Part shown: positions 24,962 to 33,783 of the stretch, in pieces
How the letters are laid out: every line of letters starts with the position of its first letter
How positions within the stretch are numbered: position 1 is the stretch's first letter
Assembly (NCBI GenBank): GCA_016935485.1
Contig: JAFGQW010000237.1
Coordinates: forward strand, 1 to 34,419
Reading direction: 5' to 3'
Source: Planctomycetota bacterium
Lineage (GTDB): Bacteria; Planctomycetota; JAFGQW01
Length of the DNA stretch: 34,419 nucleotides
Program-made: the position numbers and the translations under genes
The notes under the pieces: generated by a model
What the model saw: the letters and a program-made list of their open reading frames with translations, nothing else
Told to the model about the DNA's origin: nothing
Database searches by the model: none

Positions 24962-25003
24962 AGAGGAGGCCTGCGTGGACCTCGACCGGGGTCTTCTTCT
25001 AGT

Positions 25004-25031
25004 AGATTAATCGGCTGTCCGGCGCTGTCAA
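25004..25031 (-). promoter_or_regulatory. sigma70-type promoter of the mini-gene
   Basis: On the minus strand TTGACA (25031-25026, perfect) is followed after 16 nt by TAATCT (25009-25004) in the most AT-rich patch of this region. It would start transcription near 24997. Confidence 0.5.
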
Positions 25032-25119
25032 TGCAGACCAACTCGCGTTTCCTCAAGTCTCTTTCGGAGATGACGCGGCACCGGCGCGCGGCGGCGTCGC
25101 GCGGGCGGACTGCGCGCGG

Positions 25120-25152
25120 TGCAGTTTCTGGGGTCAGGCGCCAGAAGTTGCA
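25120..25152. repeat. degenerate GGGGTCAG palindrome
   Basis: Thirty-three nt with arms TGCAGTTTCTGG and CCAGAAGTTGCA around GGTCAGGCG. It resembles the repeats at 4-84 (TGCAACT...ACTTGC arms with a GGGGTC core), with decay on the right of the core. It lies 33 nt from the tandem GC-rich repeats. Confidence 0.6.
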
Positions 25153-25184
25153 GGCCGGCGGACTCGCCACTCGCCATTTGATCG

Positions 25185-25316
25185 TGCGGGTGCGGGTGTC
25201 GCGCGCGAAGGGCGCGCGCTCGCGTGGCGCGGGCGGACGGCGCCCGCGGCTGCGGGTGCGGGTGGCGCGCGCGGGGTGCGCGCGCTCGCGTGGCGCGGGC
25301 GGACGGCGCCCGCGGA
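25185..25316 (-). repeat. tandem pair of 66-nt GC-rich repeats (copies C1, C2)
   Basis: Two 66-nt units (25185-25250 and 25251-25316), each TGCGGGTGCGGGTG, then CGCGCGCG and GCGCGCGCTCGCGTGGCGCG, then GGCGGACGGCGCCCGCGG; they differ at few positions. In reverse complement they match copies A (16953) and B (17941). They lie just downstream of the NFACT-R gene stop. Confidence 0.8.
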
Positions 25317-25334
25317 GCCGAGGCGGCAGATCGT

Positions 25335-25727
25335 TCACTCCGGCTCCGGGTCCGGCAGCGCCGGGCGCACCTTGAGCACGATCTCGTGCCGGACGCTCAC
25401 AGTACCGGGTCGCGCACCGCGCGGCTTGCTCACGTGGCGCGCCCGCGCGCAGGAGACCGCGACCACGCCGCCCGCGCGCGCCTTGCTGTGCCAGGCGGCG
25501 ATGGCGGCCGCCCGCTTCAAGGTCCCGCGATCCGGCTCCGCGCCGGGCGGCACGACGAGCAGCACGTGACTGCCGGACGTCCCGCGCACGTGGAACCACC
25601 AGTCGTCGGGGCCAGCGATCTTCATCGTGAGGCGATCGTTGTCGCGGTCGGTCTTTCCGGCCAGCACACGCCAGCCCCCGGCAAGCACGTACTGACGGAC
25701 CTCGATCTCGCCTTCGCCGCGTGCCAT
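25335..25727 (-). CDS. stand-alone NFACT-R (DUF814) RNA-binding-like domain
   Basis: A 130-residue protein consisting of only the NFACT-R_1 domain normally found at the C-terminus of RqcH/NEMF-type proteins. The signature is VLAGGWRVLAGKTDRDNDRLTMKIAGPDDWWFHVRGTSGSHVLL, then GTLKRAAAIAAWHSKARAGG and VSVRHEIVLKVRP. Start ATG with GGAGAGG ~12 nt upstream. The NFACT-N and HhH parts involved in ribosome/tRNA handling are absent, so it cannot be a full RqcH; single-domain forms exist but are poorly studied. It follows the crotonase gene (57 nt) in the same direction. RNA binding is inferred from the family. Confidence 0.8.
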   Translation of the reverse strand: MARGEGEIEVRQYVLAGGWRVLAGKTDRDNDRLTMKIAGPDDWWFHVRGTSGSHVLLVVPPGAEPDRGTLKRAAAIAAWHSKARAGGVVAVSCARARHVSKPRGARPGTVSVRHEIVLKVRPALPDPEPE

Positions 25728-25784
25728 CTCGCTGCTGACCTCTCCGGCCGCCCGCCGTAGCGCGTCGCGCGAAGGCGGGCGGAA

Positions 25785-26561
25785 TCACCGCCCCGGCCAG
25801 ACGGGCGGTCGCTTCTCGAGAAACGCCTGCACGCCTTCGCGCGCGTCCGCCGTGGTGCACAGCTCCGCGAGCACCTCGGTCGCGAGCCGCAAGCGCTCCG
25901 CCAGGGGCAGGTCGATCATGCGGTAGTAGAATCGCTTGCCGGCCCGCAGCGCTGTCGGGCTCTTCGCGGCCAGCCGGTTCGCCAGCGCAAGCGTCTCCTC
26001 CTCGAGCCGCGCCGCGGGCACGACGCGGTTCACCAGCCCCAGCCGCTCGGCCTCGCGCGCGTCGAGGAGCTCGCCGCCCAGCAGCAGCTCCAGTGCGCGC
26101 TTCTTGCCGAGCCCGTAGCTGAGCGGGACGATGGGCCCGCTGCACAGCAGCCCCACGTTGATCGCCGAGGTGCCGATGCGCGTGCCCTCGGCGACCACCG
26201 CGAAGTCCGCGGCGGCGAGCAAGCCCGCGCCGTTGGCCACCGCGTAGCCGTGCGCCATCGCGATCACCGGCTTGCCCAGGGCGGCGATCACGAGGTGCAT
26301 GCGGTTCATGCGGGCGATCCACGCGCGGTATTCCTCGGGGGACTGGCCCGCGAACTCCGCCAGATCGATGCCGGTGGAGAACACCTTGCCCTCCCCGCGG
26401 ACGACGACCGCGCGGACCGCGTCGTCCCGATCCAGCGCCGCCAGCGCCTCGTTCAGCGCGTCCGCGAGCTCGCTATTGAACGTGTTGAACCGGTCGGGCC
26501 GGTTCAGGGTGAGCACCGCGATCGTGCCGCGGCGCTCGCTGCGAATCGTGTCGGAGTTCAT
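25785..26561 (-). CDS. enoyl-CoA hydratase/isomerase (crotonase) family protein
   Basis: A 258-residue crotonase-fold protein of normal length. CoA-binding and oxyanion-hole features are present (GKVFSTGIDLAEFAG; AHGYAVANGAG). The two glutamates that hydrate enoyl-CoA in rat crotonase are replaced: the GGGCE position reads ANGAG and the PEI position reads SAI in RIGTSAINVGLLCSG. This resembles ECHDC3-like members of the superfamily, so it may do a different CoA-ester reaction or have no hydratase activity. Start ATG 26561 with GGAGAG upstream. It lies in a minus-strand run with the NFACT-R gene downstream and the repeat protein upstream. Confidence 0.85.
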   Translation of the reverse strand: MNSDTIRSERRGTIAVLTLNRPDRFNTFNSELADALNEALAALDRDDAVRAVVVRGEGKVFSTGIDLAEFAGQSPEEYRAWIARMNRMHLVIAALGKPVIAMAHGYAVANGAGLLAAADFAVVAEGTRIGTSAINVGLLCSGPIVPLSYGLGKKRALELLLGGELLDAREAERLGLVNRVVPAARLEEETLALANRLAAKSPTALRAGKRFYYRMIDLPLAERLRLATEVLAELCTTADAREGVQAFLEKRPPVWPGR

Positions 26562-26634
26562 CCGCGCTCTCCGCTCAAGGTCTCGCGGAGGGCGGTCGCG
26601 CGCACCGGCGCCTCCGCCGGCGGCGTGCGCGCCC

Positions 26635-28617
26635 TCACTGGCGATCCCAGAACATCCCGCCGTCCTCGGCAGCCTCGAGCTCGCCGTTGCGCGGCGCCTT
26701 CGCGGCTGCCGCCCCCGCGAACTCGTACGTGTCCTCGCCCGCGCGATCGTAGAACACGGCCACGCCCTTCTGCGAGGCGCGGCCGGGCCGCTGCTTCAGC
26801 ACGTAGCGATCGGGTCCGCCGAGGTCGGCGAACACGCCCCAGGAGCCGATGTCGGCCCGCCCGAGACCGGCCGAGCGGTCCAGGACGTACGTGTCGCCCT
26901 CCGTGCCGGCGTCGAGGCACAGGAACACGCTGTGATCCCAGGCGCAGCCGCCGTTGTAGGTCGGGCCGGTCGAGCCGTACTCGTCCACCCCGGCATAGTC
27001 CACGAACAGCCCGAGCCCGAAGTGCGCCCCCGAGGCGTGCCCGTAGCGCGCCGCGCCGTGCGAGTCCTTGCCCTGGAGATCGAGCTTGAGTCCAGCCCCG
27101 AAGTAGTAACCGCACCCCTGGGAGAAGTTAGAGCTCCGGTAGCGGTCGTCCCCGGCGACGTCCAGGATCATGCCGATGCCGCCGGCCAGCGCGAACGCGT
27201 GGTCGCGCGCTTCGCGGGACTCGACGATCCGCCGGCCGAGCCCCATGCCCATGCCGAACGCGGTCCACTGGAAGCGAGGATTGCCGGGCTCGGGCGGCGG
27301 TTTCTCGAGCGCGTTGTAGCCCGAGGGGTACTTCTCGCCGCACTGGTAGTCGTCGTTGCCCGCGACGTCGATCACCGCGCCCACGCCTGCCGCACCGCCC
27401 AGGCCGAGGCTGTAGCCGAACGCGGTGTGCTTGTCGTCCCCGGCGAGGTCGACGAGAAGGCCGATCCCGCCGAGGGCGACGCCCTGGGTGAACTTGCTGC
27501 CGGTGTACGTGTCGTTGCCGGCGACGTCCAGGAGAAGGCCGATTCCCGCCAGCCCCACGCCGCCCGTGGCCTCCTCGAAGAGGTACGTGTCGTTGCCGGC
27601 GAGGTCCGCGAGCAGCCCGATGCCGAACCGCCCGGTGGCGAGCCCGAGCGCCTTCGGGGCGTACCGATCGTGGCCGGCGAGATCGATCACGACACCCAGC
27701 GGATGCTCCGCGTCCGTGCTGGCAGCGAACGTTCCCCGGTACTCGTCATCCCCGCCAATGTCGACGATGCAGGCGACCGGCTCCGCGAGATCGTAGGTGT
27801 TCCGGCCCTTGCCGCCGATCAGGATCCAGCCGTACGGCGTGCTGGCCGCCGCCAGCAGGGGGCCCGTCACGCCGCGGGGACGCGCCGCGGCGGGCCGGGC
27901 CGCGACGCCCACCGCACGCGCCCGATCCCGGAACTCCGCACCCGCGAGCCCCAGCAGGATGCGGGCCGCTCCCGTCATGGCGCTCCAGTCCAGCCGCTCG
28001 TGAGCGAGCATCACGAAGGCGCGGTCGTTCTGGAGGATCGGCCGGGAGCGGTCGTTCAGCGGCAGCTGGGGCCCGTAGTTGCGAAGCACGTTCGCCGACC
28101 AGTCGCAGAGGAACTTGCGGTGCTCGTCCGAGAGCCTCTCGCCCGCCTGCGCGCGGAGCGCGGCGGCGGCATCGAACACCGCGGTGATGTGCGCGACCAG
28201 GCCGTCGGCATCCGCGGAGTCCGGAAGCGCCGGCGCCTTGTCCGCACCGGCCGGCCGACCGATCGCGGCGGCCATCCTCTCCAGCACCAGCCCGATGTCG
28301 CCCGCAGACGCGGCAGCCGCGAGCCCGAGCCCGTGTGCCTCCAGGTCGGCGAGCGCGCCCCAGGGTTCCTTGAAGGCCTTGGAGCACAGCGCCGTCTTGG
28401 CGTGTCCGGGAACGCGGAGGCCGCTCTCGAGCCCGCTCATGACCTCCTTTCGCGGCTGGGCCAGGTGGCGTGCGATCTGGGGCTCCACGTCCTCCTCCAC
28501 CCGCGGCACGGCGGGGCGCAAGGCCGGCGCGGCCGTCTGGGCCGTGGGGGCCTGGATGGCGGCAGCGAGGACGAGGCAGACAAGTCCGCCTCCGAGCAGC
28601 GGTCGGATCCGGTTCAT
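26635..28617 (-). CDS. exported protein with ~12 LxDxxGNDxY repeats
   Basis: A 660-residue protein with a clear signal peptide (MNRIRPLLGGGLVCLVLAAA, cleavage near ~27) and AGGAGCT before the ATG. Residues ~60-270 are mostly helical. From ~280 to 632 there are about twelve repeats of ~26 residues with the pattern LL-D-AGNDTY-(6-9)-G-G-GIG, for example LLADLAGNDTYLFEEATGG, LLLDVAGNDTYTGSKFTQG and VFADLGGPDRYVLKQ. Such Gly/Asp repeats suggest a beta-helix or beta-roll, possibly calcium-binding, but lack the exact GGxGxDxUx RTX nonapeptide. One unit has a ~45-residue insertion rich in Pro and Arg. Probably extracellular or periplasmic; no enzyme motif visible. Function unknown. Confidence 0.72.
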   Translation of the reverse strand: MNRIRPLLGGGLVCLVLAAAIQAPTAQTAAPALRPAVPRVEEDVEPQIARHLAQPRKEVMSGLESGLRVPGHAKTALCSKAFKEPWGALADLEAHGLGLAAAASAGDIGLVLERMAAAIGRPAGADKAPALPDSADADGLVAHITAVFDAAAALRAQAGERLSDEHRKFLCDWSANVLRNYGPQLPLNDRSRPILQNDRAFVMLAHERLDWSAMTGAARILLGLAGAEFRDRARAVGVAARPAAARPRGVTGPLLAAASTPYGWILIGGKGRNTYDLAEPVACIVDIGGDDEYRGTFAASTDAEHPLGVVIDLAGHDRYAPKALGLATGRFGIGLLADLAGNDTYLFEEATGGVGLAGIGLLLDVAGNDTYTGSKFTQGVALGGIGLLVDLAGDDKHTAFGYSLGLGGAAGVGAVIDVAGNDDYQCGEKYPSGYNALEKPPPEPGNPRFQWTAFGMGMGLGRRIVESREARDHAFALAGGIGMILDVAGDDRYRSSNFSQGCGYYFGAGLKLDLQGKDSHGAARYGHASGAHFGLGLFVDYAGVDEYGSTGPTYNGGCAWDHSVFLCLDAGTEGDTYVLDRSAGLGRADIGSWGVFADLGGPDRYVLKQRPGRASQKGVAVFYDRAGEDTYEFAGAAAAKAPRNGELEAAEDGGMFWDRQ

Positions 28618-28733
28618 GGTCGAGCTCCTGAGCAGCAGCGGTGGCCTGGTGTCCAGCGCGACGAATCAGCACACGATACACCGGTCCGGCCGGAAACTCG
28701 ATGGTCTGTACGCGCCGCGCGCCGGCGCGCTCC

Positions 28734-28761
28734 TTGACAAGGCGCCGGCGGTCGCGATACC
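28734..28761 (+). promoter_or_regulatory. promoter of HD-domain gene, likely leaderless
   Basis: A perfect TTGACA (28734-28739), 16-nt spacer, then GATACC (28756-28761), with the start ATG only 8 nt further and no Shine-Dalgarno. The -10 match is weak, but the -35 is exact. Confidence 0.45.
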
Positions 28762-28769
28762 TAGACGGC

Positions 28770-30134
28770 ATGGAACGCGATCTCGGCCGCGGCCGCGTCT
28801 TTCGCGACCCGGTCCACGACATCATCTTCATTCCCCGCGCGCACCAGGTGATCCTCGATCTCTTGGAGACCCCGGCCGTGCAGCGGCTGCGCCGGGTGCG
28901 CCAGCTCGGGCTCGCGCACCTGGTCTTCCCCGGCGCCGAGCACAGCCGCTTCATCCACTCGCTCGGCGTGGAACACCTCGCCAATCGCATCCTGACCCTG
29001 ATCCGGGAGCTCGGCGAGGGCGAGGACGACGTGGCGGCAACCCTGCGCCACGCCCCCGAGATCCGTGCGGCGGCGCTGCTGCACGACATCGGCCACGGCC
29101 CGTTCTCGCACACCTTCGAGAACGTGCTGGCCGATGCCGTCGGGCGCCACGAGACCTGGTCCCGGCGCATCGTTCAGGATCCCGGAAGCGAGGTCCACAG
29201 CTTGCTCCGGCGCCACGGCCTCGACGTCGAGCTCGTCGCCGCGCTGATCGAAGGCCGCGCCGAGGACCTGCTCGCGCAGGACATCGTCTCGAGCCAGCTC
29301 GATGCCGACCGGCTGGACTACCTGCTGCGCGACAGCCTGATGACCGGAGTCGCCTACGGGAAGATCGACCTGGCGTGGATCCTCAACGTCATGAAGCCCG
29401 GCCGCGCCGCCGACGGGCGCGTCCGGCTCGGGATCGACGGCCGCAAGGGTCTCCACGCGGTCGAGTCATATCTGTTCGCGCGCCGCTCGATCCAGCTCCA
29501 GGTCTACCACCACCGCACCGTCCGCGCGTTCGAGGCGATGCTGGCCAATCTGCTGGCGCTGGGCCGCCGCATCCTGGCCGCGGGCGAGCGCCTCCCGGGC
29601 GAGACCCCGGCGGCCGTGCGCAAGCTCCTTGGCGGCGAGGCGCTGGACAACGAGACGTTTCTCGCGCTCGACGACAGCGACATCCACCTGATGCTCAAGG
29701 CCTGGGCGGTGGACGGCCGGTGGGGTCTCGCGGCCGAGGCGACCCGGCTGGCCCGGGCGCTCCTGCGCCGCAAGTGCCTCTACCTGCACATCGATCTCGT
29801 CGGACGGCCGGCGGTGGCGACCGAGGTTCAGGCCCGCGTGGCCGCCTGGGCAGCCGGCGGCGACGAGGCGGCCTTCCATGTGCGGTTCGACGACTGGGAA
29901 AGCACGCTCTACCTCTCGGCGCGGGCGGCGGTCGAGGCCGGCCGCGACCGGCAGGACGCGCTGGCCGCGGTGATCCCGATCGTCGACGAGCACGGCGCCG
30001 TCCGCCCGCTCGAGCAGGACGCGCCCTGGCTCGACCTGATGCACGATTTCCCGGGGCGCCAGACCCGCCTGTACTACGACCCTGCCTGGGAGGACCGCCT
30101 GCACGATCTTCTTCGCCTGGCCCGTAACGGGTGA
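28770..30134 (+). CDS. SAMHD1/dGTPase-like HD phosphohydrolase
   Basis: A 454-residue HD-superfamily protein. Metal ligands in order: His63 (SRFIHSLGVEH), His105-Asp106 (LLHDIGHGPFSH) and Asp178 (SSQLDADRLDYLLRDS). These are the classic blocks of SAMHD1-like and dGTPase-like triphosphohydrolases, which hydrolyse dNTPs to deoxynucleoside and triphosphate. The C-terminal ~200 residues form a helical region. The predicted role is dNTP pool control or phage defence; neither is shown. Start ATG 28770 is chosen because the longer open frame upstream has no HD homology and a promoter-like sequence sits just before it. Not in an obvious operon. Confidence 0.9.
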   Translation: MERDLGRGRVFRDPVHDIIFIPRAHQVILDLLETPAVQRLRRVRQLGLAHLVFPGAEHSRFIHSLGVEHLANRILTLIRELGEGEDDVAATLRHAPEIRAAALLHDIGHGPFSHTFENVLADAVGRHETWSRRIVQDPGSEVHSLLRRHGLDVELVAALIEGRAEDLLAQDIVSSQLDADRLDYLLRDSLMTGVAYGKIDLAWILNVMKPGRAADGRVRLGIDGRKGLHAVESYLFARRSIQLQVYHHRTVRAFEAMLANLLALGRRILAAGERLPGETPAAVRKLLGGEALDNETFLALDDSDIHLMLKAWAVDGRWGLAAEATRLARALLRRKCLYLHIDLVGRPAVATEVQARVAAWAAGGDEAAFHVRFDDWESTLYLSARAAVEAGRDRQDALAAVIPIVDEHGAVRPLEQDAPWLDLMHDFPGRQTRLYYDPAWEDRLHDLLRLARNG

Positions 30135-30680
30135 GCCGCGGCGTGCTCTTCACGCGTCACGCTCCACGCCCACCCGAACCCGCACGCCCTCCCGGCAGAG
30201 GTTTCGAGTCTCAGCAGGTAGCCTGGCTCCTCCAGTCCAGAACTCCGGACACGGTGCGATGCCCATTAGCCGCTTGCCCGCTCCCCCGCGGCCCTGGTTG
30301 CCCCCGAATTGCCGCCCAGGGGCCAATTCGGCTCGCGCCGTCGGCTCCGAACACGCGACGCTTGTTGCGCGCGGGCTCCAGAAGAGAACCACTGGAAATC
30401 AGGGACGTACGGCAACCACGTCAGGAGTTCTGCCAGGCCTATCGACGGGATCGTGCCGCCGGACTTCGACCTCGATCTCGGGCCCGTCCCCCAGGCCGGC
30501 GGCCACGACCCGGAAAGACCACGGAATCGCCGGGCGCTGGACCCGGTCAACCTCCCTCGCGCAGCGCTCCGGCCTGGAGACTCCGCCCGTCGGCGAGCTC
30601 GAGGTTGGATCAGGTTTGTCGCATTCCTTCGAAACCAGCGCCGCCGGGGCGCGACCTCCTCCGGGAACGGACGAGGTCCC
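30135..30680. other. probable decayed mobile-element region
   Basis: Apart from a strong hairpin (ccgaattg/caattcgg arms at 30304-30311 and 30324-30331), no gene can be supported here. The open frames on both strands give low-complexity Arg/Pro translations. It precedes the IS91-type remnant and shows lower coding character than the rest, so it may be part of the same decayed element. Confidence 0.4.
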
Positions 30681-31154
30681 ATGGTCGCGACCCGGGCCGA
30701 CTGCCAGCCGGCTTGCGCCGGACGCCGCTACCGTCGTCGCCGCCCCGAGGACACGGCCCTCTACCGCGTCGTCCAGGCCTGGAGCTTCTGCCCCTCGTGT
30801 GGCCGGCCGCCGCATGGCCAACACCGCCTACCCGACCCCGACGACGACGAGATCGCTGCGTTGCTCGCGGCCATTCGCCGCCGCTTGCTCACCCGCCTTC
30901 GCCGCATCGGCGCACTCCCCCTCGAGGACGACGACCCCGAGCCGGAGCCCGCACTGCCGTTTGACTCGCCAACGCTCGGCGCCTGCTACGCGGCGGCCGT
31001 CCGCGGCCGCGACCCGCACGCCGCGCCCGTCACCCGGGTCGACCGCCAGGCCGACGCCCCATTCGTGGTTCCCGCGGGCGCGCGTCTCGTCGTCCAGCCG
31101 GCCCTCCCGCACCCTGATTCCGCCCCCCACAGCCCGCTGACCAGCCCCCCTTGA
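30681..31154 (+). pseudogene. truncated IS91-family transposase remnant
   Basis: The translation contains RRRPEDTALYRVVQ, which resembles the N-terminus of IS91/IS801-type transposases, joined directly to AWSFCPSCGRPPHG, which resembles their zinc-finger FCPSCGxRR, so the intervening ~60-80 residues appear deleted. A later stretch (DEIAALLAAIRRRLLTRLRRIGALPLEDD, then SPTLGACYAAAVRGR) resembles the middle region of the same family; the catalytic region is not seen. Length is about a third of a full transposase (~400+ residues). I rate it a relic, not a functional gene. Family call is by pattern memory. Confidence 0.55.
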
Positions 31155-33137
<1,983 letters not shown>

Positions 33138-33145
<8 letters not shown>

Positions 33146-33476
33146 CGACTCGAGGAAGGAAAGCACAAAGGGCTCGACTCCCCTCAGTCGCGAAGTCGGC
33201 GCGAAGGCGTCGCGCAAGCGCAGGGCGCGACGCAACTCTGCGCATGGCGTCTGGTTTGGCTTGGGCATGATGGGGCTTATCGGCTGGTCCGTGGTGGTGC
33301 CGACGCTGCTCGGTGCCGCGTTGGGCGTCTGGCTCGACAACCGGCATCCGGCAAGCCACTCCTGGACGCTGTCGCTGCTGGTCATCGGCCTGGTCATCGG
33401 CTGCGTGAACGCCTGGTATTGGCTGCAGAAGGAAGAGAAAGCTATCCGCGAAGAGCAGGAGAATCATGATGACTGA
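33138..33476 (+). CDS. atpQ: N-ATPase-specific AtpQ (AtpI-like) membrane protein
   Basis: A 112-residue protein whose GTG overlaps the atpC stop by 8 nt. After a Lys/Arg-rich cytoplasmic head (~1-35) there are two transmembrane helices (LGMMGLIGWSVVVPTLLGAALGV and WTLSLLVIGLVIGCVNAWYWL) and a Lys/Glu-rich tail. This is the AtpI/AtpQ-like architecture found in N-ATPase operons, where it is thought to help assembly of the membrane rotor or provide a channel for a divalent ion. That role is not proven. It overlaps atpR by 11 nt. Confidence 0.85.
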
Positions 33477-33783
33477 TCCGTTGACGCTAGCGTGGGCCTT
33501 GGCGACGGGCGTTGTGCTCGGCGCGGTCTTCTTCGGCGGCCTCTGGTGGACGGTTCGCAGGGCAGCCGCGTGTCCTCGTCCGGCGCTTCTGTTTCTGACC
33601 AGTTTCCTGCTGCGCGCGAGCCTTGCCCTGGCCGGACTCTACTTCGTTTCCGCAGGTCACTGGGACCGGCTCCTCGCGTGCCTGCTCGGATTCGTCATCG
33701 CGCGCCTCCTTGTGACGAAGCTCACCGGAACCCCGGTCGTCCCGCGCTCATCCCCAGCGAAGGAGCCCGGTCATGCGTCTTAG
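33466..33783 (+). CDS. atpR: N-ATPase-specific AtpR membrane protein
   Basis: A 105-residue, three-helix hydrophobic protein that overlaps its neighbours (ATG 33466 or 33469; the AtpQ stop is 33474-33476). Helices: LAWALATGVVLGAVFFGGLWW, ALLFLTSFLLRASLALAGLYFV and LLACLLGFVIARLLV. The conserved SFLLRA segment with a membrane-buried Arg is typical of AtpR, which is proposed to interact with the carboxylates of the c-subunits in N-ATPases. The presence of AtpQ and AtpR distinguishes this operon from a housekeeping ATP synthase. Confidence 0.88.
   Translation: MMTDPLTLAWALATGVVLGAVFFGGLWWTVRRAAACPRPALLFLTSFLLRASLALAGLYFVSAGHWDRLLACLLGFVIARLLVTKLTGTPVVPRSSPAKEPGHAS

Larger units (their letters stand above)
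24663..24997 (-). ncRNA. predicted short structured transcript with tiny ORF
   Basis: A complete small transcription unit on the minus strand: promoter 25031-25004, leader with a strong hairpin (24961-24929), a 16-nt extended Shine-Dalgarno (24852-24837), a 13-codon ORF (24833-24792) and a branched, T-tailed terminator (24734-24663). Predicted length about 335 nt. It may be a leader/attenuator for the downstream thioesterase, a ribosome-binding small RNA or a micropeptide gene. No known RNA family is recognised. Structure elements are read by eye. Confidence 0.55.

Noticed and set aside
25185-25316. CRISPR-like array
   Set aside because: Only two adjacent units without distinct spacers, and the units are GC-rich dispersed repeats.
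24775-25334. Minus-strand frame joining the NFACT-R region to the mini-gene
   Set aside because: It runs through tandem repeats and the mini-gene promoter; no ribosome site, no domain.
26272-28737. 821-codon plus-strand frame opposite the repeat protein
   Set aside because: It mirrors the repeats of the minus-strand gene in codon-complement form and has no domain or ribosome site.
30150-30300. Possible tRNA (TTCGAGTC-like stretch near 30200)
   Set aside because: No acceptor stem, anticodon arm or CCA-consistent fold could be formed.
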